Notes: a model not told the origin generated them from the letters alone. A stretch of DNA of 64,000 nucleotides from Palsa-147 sp049279675 (GCA_049279675.1 JBAPOP010000076.1:1-64000), one strand, 5' to 3'; numbered from the stretch's first letter, positions 1 to 9,013 are shown. Numbers and translations: made by a program.

Positions 1-1
1 G

Positions 2-817
2 GTGGTGTCCGCGCTCCGCGGCGTCACCGACCGTCTCTACAGCGTGACGCGCGCGCTGCGCATGCGCGATGCCGCGACGGCGCTGGCCGAAGCGGAAGAG
101 ATCGCGCAGCTCCACGTTCACGTTGGCAGGCAACTTTTTCCCGATGCCGAACAGGAATTCCAGTTTCGTCTCGAATTGGCCGAACTCGCGCATGCTCTCG
201 ATCTCGTTGTCCGCCACGCGGGTCACGGCGAGTCGCCGCTCGAAATGACGGATGAAGTCGTTTCCTTCGGCGAGCGGCTGAGCGCGCGAATTTTCGCGGC
301 GGCGCTGCGCAAGCTCGGCGCTCGCGCGGAGGCGCTCGACGCGTTCGAATTTATCGTCACCGATGGCGATCGCGAAGATCCGCACCCGCGGCTCGATGAG
401 TCGTACCAAAAAACGCGCGAGGCGCTTGATCCATTTTTCGTGATGGGCACGATTCCGGTCATTACCGGCTTCGTCGCCTCGACGCCGGACGGCCGAATCA
501 CCACGCTCGGACGCAACAGCTCGGACTATTCGGCCGCCATCGTGGCTTGCGCGCTCAGCGCCCGCGACGTCACCATCTGGAGCAACGTCGCCGGATTTTT
601 CAACGCCGACCCGCAACAGAATGCGGACGCGCAGTGGATCGCGCGACTGAGCTACGACGAAGCCATGAAACTTTCGCGGAATGGCGCGCGCGTCGTCCAT
701 CCGAAAGCGTTTGAATTCCTAATGCAGGAGCGCATTCCGTTGCTCGTGCGCAGCGCGACGAACGTCGATGCTCCCGGCACGTGGGTCGGCGAGATCGAGC
801 CTGGAGGGTCGCGATGA
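2..817 (+). CDS. Aspartate kinase, 5'-truncated by window edge, no ACT domain
   Basis: Phosphorylates aspartate at the head of the Lys/Thr/Met pathway. The reading frame runs off the left edge, so the N-terminal lysine motif is missing. What remains matches the amino-acid-kinase fold of aspartokinases, most like ThrA: VVSALRGVTD at the start, VSFGERLSA, TTLGRNSSDYSAA, SYDEAMKLS, and GARVVHPKA near the end. The protein stops directly after the kinase core, 13 bases before proC, so the C-terminal ACT domains that mediate feedback inhibition in most aspartokinases are absent. The usual IWTDV segment reads IWSNV here, changing a residue at the nucleotide site. Either a desensitised enzyme or a diverged paralogue is possible. 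Neighbouring threonine genes support the family call. Confidence 0.85.
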   Translation: MVSALRGVTDRLYSVTRALRMRDAATALAEAEEIAQLHVHVGRQLFPDAEQEFQFRLELAELAHALDLVVRHAGHGESPLEMTDEVVSFGERLSARIFAAALRKLGARAEALDAFEFIVTDGDREDPHPRLDESYQKTREALDPFFVMGTIPVITGFVASTPDGRITTLGRNSSDYSAAIVACALSARDVTIWSNVAGFFNADPQQNADAQWIARLSYDEAMKLSRNGARVVHPKAFEFLMQERIPLLVRSATNVDAPGTWVGEIEPGGSR

Positions 818-830
818 TCTGGAGAGTTGA

Positions 831-1700
831 ATGACGCAAACTAAATCAAAGAAGGCCGGCACGAGTTCGGCGCCGCGCGAAGTCGGCAAGAATGCGCGCA
901 TCGCCGTCATCGGCGCGGGCAAGATGGGCGGCATTCTGCTTCAGGCGTTTCTGAAGCGCGGTCTATTCACGCGCGAGCAAGCCTGCGCAACCGTCCAACA
1001 TCCCGAGAAGGCTGCTGCGCTTTCGAAATCGCTCGGCATTTCCGTTTTCACGGACAACGTCAAGGCGGTGCGCGATGCCGACATCGTCCTACTTTGCGTG
1101 AAGCCGCAAGTGGTGCGCTCGGCGCTCGCGCAGATGCGCCGCGCGCTTTCGCCCGCGAAGCTTGTCGTGTCGATTGCCGCGTCCGTGCCGACTTCTTACA
1201 TCGAACAATACGTGCCGGCTCGAGTCCCGGTGATTCGCGCAATGCCGAACACTCCTTGTCTCGTCGGCAAGGGCATGACGGCTGTTTCCGGCGGCTCGCA
1301 TGCGACGCCCGATCACCTCGAGACCGCGCGCAAGCTTTTCGAAGTCGTCGGACGCTCGGTGATCGTTGACGGCAAGCACATGGACGCCATCACCGGCCTC
1401 TCCGCGAGCGGCCCGGCGTACATCTACATCATTCTTGAATCGTTGGCGGAAGCTGGAGTAAAGGTGGGGCTGCCGCGCGATATGGCGACGCTGCTCTCAG
1501 CGCAAACGGTTCTCGGAGCGGCGAGCATGGTGCTTGAGACCGGCGATCATCCCGCGCTTCTCAAGGAAGCCGTCACCACGCCCGCAGGCTGCACGATCGA
1601 CGGCATTCTCGAACTCGAAGACGGCAAGCTGCGCGTCACGCTCATTAAAGCTGTCGTCAAGGCCGCTCAGCGCGCGAAAGAGCTCCTCATCCAGAGTTGA
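831..1700 (+). CDS. proC: Pyrroline-5-carboxylate reductase
   Basis: Last step of proline synthesis: NAD(P)H reduction of 1-pyrroline-5-carboxylate in the cytoplasm. The 289 residues carry a Rossmann motif IGAGKMG at about 27-33, preceded by a basic extension of about 22 residues that the E. coli enzyme lacks. The dimerisation/active-site region is near the C-terminus (SASGPAYIYIILESLAEAG and EAVTTPAGCTIDGI), the usual P5C reductase signature. It begins 13 bases after the aspartokinase stop, so the two are probably co-transcribed. Confidence 0.95.
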   Translation: MTQTKSKKAGTSSAPREVGKNARIAVIGAGKMGGILLQAFLKRGLFTREQACATVQHPEKAAALSKSLGISVFTDNVKAVRDADIVLLCVKPQVVRSALAQMRRALSPAKLVVSIAASVPTSYIEQYVPARVPVIRAMPNTPCLVGKGMTAVSGGSHATPDHLETARKLFEVVGRSVIVDGKHMDAITGLSASGPAYIYIILESLAEAGVKVGLPRDMATLLSAQTVLGAASMVLETGDHPALLKEAVTTPAGCTIDGILELEDGKLRVTLIKAVVKAAQRAKELLIQS

Positions 1701-1738
1701 TGTCAGTCGAAACTTCTGAATTGTTTGCGTGAAATACT

Positions 1739-3028
1739 TCAGGCTGACGCGAGTACGCGTTCGAGGGCTGCGCGCAGATGCTTTACGTCCGGCTCGACGC
1801 GCAGGAGTTGCCGCGCCATATCTACTTCGCTGCGGCGCCGCAAACTGATTTCCGGATCTTTGAGCTGGTGTCCCGTAAGCACCGCGACGACGTCGGCGCC
1901 GCGCGGTATTTTTCCACTGGCCACAAGTTTGCGAATTCCCGCTATCGTTGTGGCTGAGGCGGGCTCGCAGCCCACGCCATCGTGAGCCAACGCCGCTTTC
2001 GCCGCGAAGATTTCTTCGTCGCTCACCGATTCCGCCAATCCGTCGGTCGCGCGAATCGCGCGCAGCGCTTTCTTCCAATTCACAGGATTGCCGATGCGAA
2101 TCGCTGAAGCTTCCGTGCGCGGTTCAACGACCGGAATCATTTCCGTGCCGCCGCTTTCGATCATTCGATAGAACGGATTCGCGCCTTCCGCTTGCGCCAC
2201 GACGAGCCGCGGCATCTTCTGGATCAATCCCATTTCTTTCAACTCGATGAGGCCTTTGCCAATGGCCGAAATGTTTCCAAGGTTTCCGCCGGGTACCACG
2301 ATGAATTCCGGCACGCGCCAATCACGCTGCTCGAGTATTTCGCACACGATCGTCTTCTGCCCTTCGAGGCGGAAGGGATTAAGAGAATTCACGAGATACA
2401 AATTCATGTCGTTCGTGAGCGCGCGCAGAAGCCGGAACGAATCGTCGAACGTTTCGCCGATTTCGATCACCACGGCGCCAAATTCGATGGCCTGCGCCAG
2501 TTTCGCCGCGGAAATTTTTCCGGCCGGCACGGTGACGACTGCTTTCATCCCGGCGCGCACCGCGTACGCGCTCATCGAAGCGGACGTATTGCCCGTCGAG
2601 GCGCACACGGTCACGCGGCTGCCGAGAATCGCGGCTTCTGTGATGCACGCCGTCATGCCGAGGTCTTTGAACGAGCCAGTAGGATTATTCCCCTGGTGCT
2701 TGATCGCGAGGCGCACGCCGCCGGCCCACTCGCCCGCGCGCGGAACATCGAGAAGCGGCGTGCGGCCTTCGCCGAGCGTGACGACGCTGCGGCCTTCCGG
2801 CACGAACGGAAGCAATTCGCGGAAGCGCCACACTCCGCTCTGATCTTCAATCGCGCTGCTCGATTTTCGCAGCTGCCACGTCCGCTGCAGCGTCTCCGGC
2901 GCCACACGCGGCGCGTCGTACCGGACTTCGAGCATTCCACCGCAAGCTTCGCAGCGGTATTCCTTCAGATTAAGCGCGTGCTTGCGATGGCAGCCGTTCT
3001 CGATGCATTGGAGAAACGCCGTCGTCAT
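1739..3028 (-). CDS. thrC: Threonine synthase (copy 1)
   Basis: PLP enzyme converting O-phosphohomoserine to threonine. The start is placed at the ATG at 3028, preceded by AAGGA at a spacing of 6; the frame is open further upstream but without similar support. The 429-residue protein starts with a four-cysteine zinc-ribbon-like segment (Cys 8, 13, 26, 29). The PLP lysine is in NPTGSFKDLG (Lys121), and a glycine-rich phosphate loop PGGNLGN lies further on. It is convergent with proC, 38 bases away, and stands alone with no visible riboswitch. A second threonine synthase lies 4.6 kb away; this copy has the more typical active-site context. Confidence 0.9.
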   Translation of the reverse strand: MTTAFLQCIENGCHRKHALNLKEYRCEACGGMLEVRYDAPRVAPETLQRTWQLRKSSSAIEDQSGVWRFRELLPFVPEGRSVVTLGEGRTPLLDVPRAGEWAGGVRLAIKHQGNNPTGSFKDLGMTACITEAAILGSRVTVCASTGNTSASMSAYAVRAGMKAVVTVPAGKISAAKLAQAIEFGAVVIEIGETFDDSFRLLRALTNDMNLYLVNSLNPFRLEGQKTIVCEILEQRDWRVPEFIVVPGGNLGNISAIGKGLIELKEMGLIQKMPRLVVAQAEGANPFYRMIESGGTEMIPVVEPRTEASAIRIGNPVNWKKALRAIRATDGLAESVSDEEIFAAKAALAHDGVGCEPASATTIAGIRKLVASGKIPRGADVVAVLTGHQLKDPEISLRRRSEVDMARQLLRVEPDVKHLRAALERVLASA

Positions 3029-3254
3029 CCGTGTTCCTTCAGCGAAATCTCGATTCTCGCGCTCCTTCGACGCTAGCATGTCGCCGAATGCGATGAAAGA
3101 GGGTAGTGGAGTTGAATTTTCGTAAACGAGCTGAATGTATGACTCGCGCATGAAGCAGAAGGAAATGTAGATTCCTCGTCGGCCGGTGACGAACTCGGGA
3201 TGACACTTCTAAGTAGCGTCAGCGCGCTTGGCGCGTTCAGAATCTCGCGAAAAA

Positions 3255-4331
3255 TCAGGCGCGAACGGAATCGTGAAGCAGTTGAATAAAGCGCTCGCGA
3301 GACGCTTCCTTCACGACCGTCGTATTCGCCGGTTTGCCGGTGACGCCGAGTTGATCCACAACCGTCTGGCCGAGGGTGAGATCGCTTTGAGTGTCGATCT
3401 GAACGTAACGGCGCTCCGTCCTCGTCGCGATGGTCGGATCGATTGCGACGGCCATTGCGATCGGATCCGGGAGGTCGAATCCCGCGAGCTTGGTCCTCGT
3501 GAGGGCAAATTGCGTCAGCGATTTCTGGATGTCCACGCAGAATTTCGCGAGAGGAGTGCCGATGTCGCGAAGCTTCGCCGTTTCCTGCGGGTCGAATACG
3601 GCCGATTCTACGGAAATATCCCAGCCGACCATTTCGATCGGCAGCCCCGACTCGAAAACGATTTTCGCGGCTTCCGGATCTTCCCAGATGTTGTATTCCG
3701 CGACGGGCGTGACGTTGCCGACGCCGCCAAATCCAACACCGCCCATAATCACGCAGCGCGTCACCTTTTGCGCGATCGTCGGATCGATTTTCAGCGCGAG
3801 CGCGATATTCGTCAGCGGGCCGAGAGTGACGAGCGTGATTTCTCCGGCATGACGATTGATCACGTCAATGATGGCCGGAACGGCGTGGCCGGGCGCAGGA
3901 GTCCTTCCTGTGAGCGGAAGGCCGATGTCTCCAAAGCCGTCATTGCCATGCACATATTCGGCGGTATGCAGCGGACGAAGCAGCGGCGCACCGCATCCGC
4001 GATAAACGGGCGCGTGAGACCCGCACAGATCGCGCGTGTACAACGCGTTCTGCAGGCCCTTCTCGATCGGCATGTTTCCGGCGACGACGGTGATGGCTTC
4101 GACGCTTACCCCCGGATTTCGCAGCGCCATCACTAGAGCGACGGCGTCATCGGACGCTGTGTCGGTATCAATGAGAAATCGGCGCGTCCTGCCCGCGTCG
4201 TCTGGCACCGCGTTTATTCGTGCTGGATCTGTCGCGGCACCCGTTCCGCGGGCAAATGCCGTCAGCCCGAGAAGCGAAAACATGTGCAAAAGATTGCGCC
4301 GCGATATTTCCGTGAAGCTGCGTGAAATCAT
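3255..4331 (-). CDS. Nucleoside hydrolase, Tat-exported
   Basis: Inosine/uridine-preferring nucleoside hydrolase family (IunH-like), splitting ribonucleosides to base and ribose. The metal/ribose-binding motif DTDTASDDA is at about 55-63 (family consensus DTDPGxDDA). A second family segment is YNIWEDPEAAKIVFESG, and DPIAMAVAIDP lies near the C-terminus. The N-terminus has a twin-arginine signal (SRRNLLHMF followed by a short hydrophobic stretch and an Ala-rich cleavage region), implying folded export to the periplasm, so a scavenging role is likely. Substrate preference cannot be read from the sequence. At 358 residues it is slightly longer than cytoplasmic family members because of the signal peptide. 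Confidence 0.9.
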   Translation of the reverse strand: MISRSFTEISRRNLLHMFSLLGLTAFARGTGAATDPARINAVPDDAGRTRRFLIDTDTASDDAVALVMALRNPGVSVEAITVVAGNMPIEKGLQNALYTRDLCGSHAPVYRGCGAPLLRPLHTAEYVHGNDGFGDIGLPLTGRTPAPGHAVPAIIDVINRHAGEITLVTLGPLTNIALALKIDPTIAQKVTRCVIMGGVGFGGVGNVTPVAEYNIWEDPEAAKIVFESGLPIEMVGWDISVESAVFDPQETAKLRDIGTPLAKFCVDIQKSLTQFALTRTKLAGFDLPDPIAMAVAIDPTIATRTERRYVQIDTQSDLTLGQTVVDQLGVTGKPANTTVVKEASRERFIQLLHDSVRA

Positions 4332-4544
4332 GACTCATGCCCCCGAGTGATTCTCAAAAGACGCCAGAGTATACACGCGTTTCTGCGAACACAAAGCCAG
4401 CGATGGGCAGACCGGCGCACGATAGTTTGCGCGTTACTTGATCTGCGACAATAAGCGAGTACTTTGCCGTCGGGACATGTGTATCCGTGTAAGTACTAAC
4501 TTGCTTGAGAAGTATCTGGCGGAATATGCTCGACCCCGATCCCG

Positions 4545-4984
4545 ATGGCCAGTCGACAACAGTTGCAACTCCTCTCCCATGCCAAGCTTCAGGAGGCTGA
4601 GGCGCTATTCGCCGCGGGATTTTTGATGGCTCTGCGTATTTATGCGGCTACGTCGTGGAACTTGCTCTGAAAGCGGCGATCTGTGCGACACTCCAGATAG
4701 AGGAGTATCCGGAAAAAGGGAGCCGGCTCAAGGAAGCATTCCGGACGCACGATTTCGATGACCTGAAGCTTCTGGCGGGCCTGGAGCACGTATTTTCTGC
4801 AAGCGGGCCGGCCTTACTGAGCAATTGGTCGATTGCCATCAAGTGGAAGCCCGAGCGACGATACGAACCCCCGGGAAGCTATGATCGAGCGGGCGCCGAG
4901 GAAATACTCAACGCGATTCGAGGGAAACCGGACGGAATACTGGAATGTATATCTTCACGCTGGTTGATGATGTCGAAAAGGTAG
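4545..4984 (+). pseudogene. HEPN-domain protein, interrupted by a -1 frameshift in a T5 run
   Basis: Two overlapping frames together encode one HEPN-like helical protein. From ATG 4545 the first frame reads MASRQQLQLLSHAKLQEAEA and continues to LFAAG. The second frame then resumes with IFDGSAYLCGYVVELALKAA and runs to the stop at 4984, with SNWSIAIKWKPERRYEPPGS and ILECISSRW typical of HEPN C-termini. The switch point is the T run at 4620-4624. One additional T would give a continuous LFAAGFFDGSAYLCGY. It may be a sequencing or assembly error, a real mutation, or slippage. HEPN proteins are often RNases of toxin-antitoxin or defence modules. The next gene overlaps its 3' end by 40 bases. Confidence 0.7.
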
Positions 4985-5334
4985 TGGAGAAACTCCGTGA
5001 GCATCACGGAGAATTCACATTGGCGATGCTATACAACAATTCTCTGGACGCAGACACCAGCTGGAATCTCATCGTCTCCGGCCCCTGGACCGATGTTCTA
5101 GGTGTGGGTGAAGCAACGCGCGTTATCGCGCGAGCACTCAATCAAGGACTGGGAGCCGAGAGTCAGCACGCTATCTCTCGAGTCACTGTCCTGAAAACAT
5201 CCGATCCGTTTGTGCGCGACATGACGCGGCTGTATCCAGTTCGCGACGGCGCTCGTGTTCCGGTGGCCCATGTAACGGCGGGCCAAATCGCCGAGGGTAG
5301 TGGCTTCATTCTTTACTCGCAAATCATTCCATAG
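4945..5334 (+). CDS. Unknown protein overlapping the HEPN gene
   Basis: I do not recognise this 129-residue protein. It begins at ATG 4945 inside the last codons of the HEPN frame, so it is translationally linked to it. The sequence is mixed alpha/beta with an acidic N-terminal half (VDDVEKVVEKLREHHGEF), a central SWNLIVSGPWTDVLGVGEAT stretch, and a C-terminal half rich in short hydrophobic strands. No signal peptide, membrane segment or cysteine cluster is seen. The overlap suggests it is the partner or antidote of the HEPN protein, but that is inference from arrangement only. Confidence 0.65.
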   Translation: MYIFTLVDDVEKVVEKLREHHGEFTLAMLYNNSLDADTSWNLIVSGPWTDVLGVGEATRVIARALNQGLGAESQHAISRVTVLKTSDPFVRDMTRLYPVRDGARVPVAHVTAGQIAEGSGFILYSQIIP

Positions 5335-6729
5335 TTGCCACGTGGCGTCCTCTCCTCGCCTAATCGCGATGACCATGAGCGGCGTCAAACATCAACGTCT
5401 AAGCCCGCGAGAGTGAAATTGGAGACGCGCAGAATCATTGCGGCTACGGCGTCGCTGTGGCTGATCGTCGCCGTGGCGCTCGCGTGCCGCGTCGCGTACG
5501 CGTACCACGAATCGCGCGCGATTCCGGCCGAAGCGCTCGCCTCCGTGCCGTTCCAGCAGGAGACCGGCAATATCGCGATGGCGCTCGCGACGGGCAAGGG
5601 ATTCAGTTCGCCGACAAGGAGCGGCACAGGGCCGACCGCCTGGCTCACGCCTGTCTATCCAGTGCTCATCGCGGGAATTTTCCGCGTGTTCGGGGTGTTC
5701 ACGCTTCAGGCGTTTTACGCGGCGGCCGCGCTGAACATTCTTTTCTCTGCGGCCACTTGCGTGCCGATTTATTTTGCCGGCAAGCGAATCGCGGGAATCG
5801 GCGCGGCGAGCCTCGCGGCGTGGCTATGGGCGCTATTTCCAAATGCAGTCGTAATTCCATTTCAATGGATCTGGGACACGTCGCTAGCGGCTCTGCTGGC
5901 CGCCACGATTCTGTGGGCGACTTTTGCGCTCGCCGAATCGCGACGAATTCGCGATTGGTGCACGTATGGCCTTCTATGGGGTTTCGCGCTGCTCACGAAT
6001 CCCGCGCTCGGCAGTGCGCTGCCGTTTCTGTTGGTTTGGACTTGGTATCGCGCGCGACGCGAAGGTAGTGGAAGCGGACATATCGGACGGCCCGCCGTGG
6101 CGCTCGCGGTCGCGATTCTGTGTTGCTTACCGTGGACGCTGCGCAATTACGCCGAATTCCACCGGTTCATTCCGTTGCGCTCGAACTTTCCATTCGAGCT
6201 TTGGCTGGGCAACAACGAAGTGTTCGACGACCGCTCGCCCAACATCAACGCTCGAATCACTCGCTACGGCGAGGCGCGGCGATACGCGCAACTCGGCGAG
6301 ACGGCGTTCATGCAGGAAAAATGGAATCTTGCGATCGATTTCATGCGAACACACCGGCGGCTCGAGCTCCGCCTCTCGAGATGGAGATTCTTGAGTTTCT
6401 GGGTCGGATCATTCCACCCGATGCAGGATTTCGAGACCGTGGACTCGCTGTGGCTCCGGACAATTTTCGCGCTGAATTTTCTCACGGCGATTGGCAGCGC
6501 GATCGGGATCGTCGTTCTATGGCGCGCACAAAGCCCGTACGTGCTTCCCACCGCAGTGTTCGTCGTCGTCGTTCCGCTCGTGTATTACGTCACGCACGCG
6601 TCGCTGCGTTACCGGCATCCGATCGATCCGATTGTTTTGACGCTGACGGCGATCGCGGTCGTAGGCGCGAAACGAAAGGAAGTTGCAAGCGCGGTGCCCG
6701 CGCTTGACGATCGCGGGACTATTTCTTGA
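5335..6729 (+). CDS. Membrane glycosyltransferase, family 39-like
   Basis: Multi-spanning membrane protein of about 464 residues with around ten hydrophobic segments. The early region resembles acidobacterial GT39/ArnT-like proteins (ETGNIAMALATGKGFSSP, then TGPTAWLTPVYPVLIAGIFR). A large extracytoplasmic loop follows LPWTLRNYAEF and carries LGNNEVFDDRSPN. The C-terminus ends with RYRHPIDPIVL. Such enzymes move sugars from a lipid-phosphate donor to an envelope acceptor; donor and acceptor are unknown. The frame opens at a TTG abutting the preceding stop, but GTG at 5413, just before the basic residues of the first membrane helix, is an equally plausible start. Confidence 0.75.
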   Translation: MPRGVLSSPNRDDHERRQTSTSKPARVKLETRRIIAATASLWLIVAVALACRVAYAYHESRAIPAEALASVPFQQETGNIAMALATGKGFSSPTRSGTGPTAWLTPVYPVLIAGIFRVFGVFTLQAFYAAAALNILFSAATCVPIYFAGKRIAGIGAASLAAWLWALFPNAVVIPFQWIWDTSLAALLAATILWATFALAESRRIRDWCTYGLLWGFALLTNPALGSALPFLLVWTWYRARREGSGSGHIGRPAVALAVAILCCLPWTLRNYAEFHRFIPLRSNFPFELWLGNNEVFDDRSPNINARITRYGEARRYAQLGETAFMQEKWNLAIDFMRTHRRLELRLSRWRFLSFWVGSFHPMQDFETVDSLWLRTIFALNFLTAIGSAIGIVVLWRAQSPYVLPTAVFVVVVPLVYYVTHASLRYRHPIDPIVLTLTAIAVVGAKRKEVASAVPALDDRGTIS

Positions 6730-6745
6730 GAAACGTACGGACGGG

Positions 6746-7663
6746 CTAGGCGCGCCGGACTTGGGCTCCGGCGTTATCTGCTTTGAGATTGGATGCCCGA
6801 GCGCTGATGCCGTGGCGGCGGAAAATATCCACGAGCGCGTCGCCAATTTGCGCTGAGCTGTGGAGCGCGATTGCCATCACGGACGAGCCCGCGCCGCTCA
6901 AAAAAATTCCCGCGAGGCCTTCGCAGCGATACTCGAGGCATTCGGCGATCCCGGGAATGAGCGGGCTGCGATACGGCTGATGCAGGCGATCGCGGAAAAG
7001 TTCCGGCGTCAAATCGCCTCCAGAAAAAAAGGCCGCCGTAAGAAGAGCCGTGCGTTGGATGTTCTGCACGATGTCTTCCCGCGAATACTGCGTCGGCAGC
7101 GCGGCGCGAGATTTCTCGGTCGAAAGCGGCACATCGGGCGCGACGGCGATGAAATCAATCTTTTCCGAGACGTCGGTGGTGCTCACCAGAATATCCGCGA
7201 GATTGTCCGTCGCATTGTGCGTGACCGCCGCAACTACCATCCCGCCATACAGCGCTGCCGAAATATTGTCCGGATGTTTTTCGAGGGCGAGCGCATGCCG
7301 AAGAATCTTCTTCGGCTCGAGCGTCGCGCCGCAAAGCTCCGCGCCAAGAATAGTCCCCGCGATTATCGCTGCGGCGCTCGAACCCAGGCCCGAACCGATC
7401 GGAATCTGATTATCGATTTCGATTCGCGCGCCCGGCAAGACTCCGTCAGTCGAAGATGCGATGTTTCGGATCGCTCTGGCGACGAGGTTGGTGTCATCGA
7501 GTGGGACGCGTTCCGTATTCGGGCCAAGGTAGCTAAGCTCAAGGCCGCCGGAAGTCTGAGGTGTTGCCGACACGCGGAGATGCAAATTCAGCGCAATCGC
7601 CGCGCAATCGAACGCGGGCCCGAGGTTAGCCGAGCTGGCTGGGACTTGAACTCTGACGGTCAT
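6746..7663 (-). CDS. thrB: Homoserine kinase
   Basis: GHMP-family kinase that phosphorylates homoserine to O-phosphohomoserine, the substrate of threonine synthase. The 305 residues show the N-terminal VPASSANLGPAFD motif and the ATP-binding PIGSGLGSSAAAI loop at about 88-100. The third GHMP motif, GIFLSGAGSSVMAI, is near the C-terminus. It starts 7 bases after the stop of the upstream threonine synthase, so both are made from one message controlled by the SAM riboswitch at 9014-9128. Confidence 0.95.
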   Translation of the reverse strand: MTVRVQVPASSANLGPAFDCAAIALNLHLRVSATPQTSGGLELSYLGPNTERVPLDDTNLVARAIRNIASSTDGVLPGARIEIDNQIPIGSGLGSSAAAIIAGTILGAELCGATLEPKKILRHALALEKHPDNISAALYGGMVVAAVTHNATDNLADILVSTTDVSEKIDFIAVAPDVPLSTEKSRAALPTQYSREDIVQNIQRTALLTAAFFSGGDLTPELFRDRLHQPYRSPLIPGIAECLEYRCEGLAGIFLSGAGSSVMAIALHSSAQIGDALVDIFRRHGISARASNLKADNAGAQVRRA

Positions 7664-7670
7664 CTAGACG

Positions 7671-8921
7671 TCACGCAGTTGCAGCGACCGCCACCGATTC
7701 TCCCATGAATTTCTCAAATGCGACGAGTTTTGGTTCGATTGCTTCTTCGAGGGGAAAGCGATCCGCGAAAACGTCCGTGGTCTTCAAGCCGTTGCCGGTG
7801 ATGCAGAGCACGGTTTCCTCGTCACGCTGAATCTTGCCTTGCGCGATAAGGCTCTCCGTGGCCGCCACGGTGACGCCCCCGGCCGTTTCCGTAAAAATGC
7901 CTTCGGTGGTGGCGAGCAATTCAATGCCAGCGACGATATCGGGATCGGATACGTCCGCAGCCCAGCCTCCGCTCGTCGAGATGGCACGCGCCGCGTAAAG
8001 TCCGTCCGCCGGATTGCCGATCGCAAGCGAGCGCGCAATCGTCTTCGGCTTCTGCGGATCGATTTCGTCCTTGTTGCATTTCACAGCGTCGGAAATCGGC
8101 GAGCAGCCTGTGGCCTGCGCGCCGAAAAATTTCACCGTCTTGGCTTCGACGAGCCCGAGCGCGATCAATTCGCTAAACGCTTTTTGAATTTTCGTGATGA
8201 GCGAGCCGCCAGCCATCGGGACGACAACATTGTCCGGCAATCGCCAGCCAAGCTGCTCGGCGATCTCGAAGCCAACAGTCTTCGATCCTTCGGCGTAATA
8301 CGGCCGGAGATTGATGTTCACGAATCCCCAGTTATAACGATCGCCAATTTGCGAGCAGAGGCGATTCACCTGATCGTAATTGCCGGCGATGCGCGTGAGC
8401 CGCGCGCCGTAGACTTGCGTGCCGACGATCTTGGCCGCTTCCAGATCCGCGGGGATAAAAATCCACGCGTCGAATCCGTGTCGCGCGGCCTGCGCGGCCA
8501 CCGAATTGGCAAGATTGCCGGTCGAAGAGCAGCTAACCGTCTTGAATCCGAACCGCCGCACCTGAGCGAGCGCCGTCGCTACCACACGATCCTTAAACGA
8601 AAGGGTAGGGAAGCACACCGCATCGTTCTTGATGAGGAGACGCCGCGAACCGATGCGAGCTCCCAGCCTGGACGCGGGAACAAGCGGCGTCATGCCGACG
8701 GGCAGTCCCTCGTTGTAGCCTTCAGGAACGGGAAGCAACTCGGCGTAGCGCCAGATGTTCGCCGGCCGTGAAGATATCGTTTCGCGTGTGAATTTTCCGC
8801 GTACCGCTTCCAGATTGTAGTGAACTTCGAGTGGCGCCATGCAGTCTTCGCAGATCGAGCCGGGCCGATTGCCGTGTTCGCGACGGCACTCACGACATCG
8901 CAAGGAATAATTCTCGCTCAT
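7671..8921 (-). CDS. thrC: Threonine synthase-like PLP enzyme (copy 2), riboswitch-controlled
   Basis: A 416-residue type II PLP enzyme of the threonine synthase family. It has a zinc-ribbon-like N-terminus (Cys 9, 12, 24, 27), the PLP lysine in PTLSFKDR (Lys110), SSTGNLANSVAAQ, and the phosphate-binding PMAGGSL loop. The start ATG at 8921 is preceded by GGAGAAGAAGC. It heads an operon with thrB and is preceded by a SAM-I aptamer plus terminator, so its expression should fall when SAM is plentiful. Because another threonine synthase is present nearby, this copy could serve the methionine side of the branch, for example by acting on O-phosphohomoserine with another nucleophile. That is hypothesis; by sequence alone it is a threonine synthase. 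Confidence 0.85.
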   Translation of the reverse strand: MSENYSLRCRECRREHGNRPGSICEDCMAPLEVHYNLEAVRGKFTRETISSRPANIWRYAELLPVPEGYNEGLPVGMTPLVPASRLGARIGSRRLLIKNDAVCFPTLSFKDRVVATALAQVRRFGFKTVSCSSTGNLANSVAAQAARHGFDAWIFIPADLEAAKIVGTQVYGARLTRIAGNYDQVNRLCSQIGDRYNWGFVNINLRPYYAEGSKTVGFEIAEQLGWRLPDNVVVPMAGGSLITKIQKAFSELIALGLVEAKTVKFFGAQATGCSPISDAVKCNKDEIDPQKPKTIARSLAIGNPADGLYAARAISTSGGWAADVSDPDIVAGIELLATTEGIFTETAGGVTVAATESLIAQGKIQRDEETVLCITGNGLKTTDVFADRFPLEEAIEPKLVAFEKFMGESVAVAATA

Positions 8922-8959
8922 TGCTTCTTCTCCGTGGCTGCGCTGGTTCTGCGCGCCCT

Positions 8960-8996
8960 AAAAACAAAAAGCCTCATCCGGGATGGGGGATGAGGC
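8960..8996 (-). terminator. Intrinsic terminator of the SAM riboswitch
   Basis: A perfect 9-bp stem (8971-8979 with 8988-8996) with an 8-base loop, followed on the minus strand by TTTTTGTTTTT. It lies between the aptamer and the thrC start, the usual off-switch position in SAM-I leaders. Confidence 0.9.
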
Positions 8997-9013
8997 GCAA
9001 TCCGACTCCCGAG

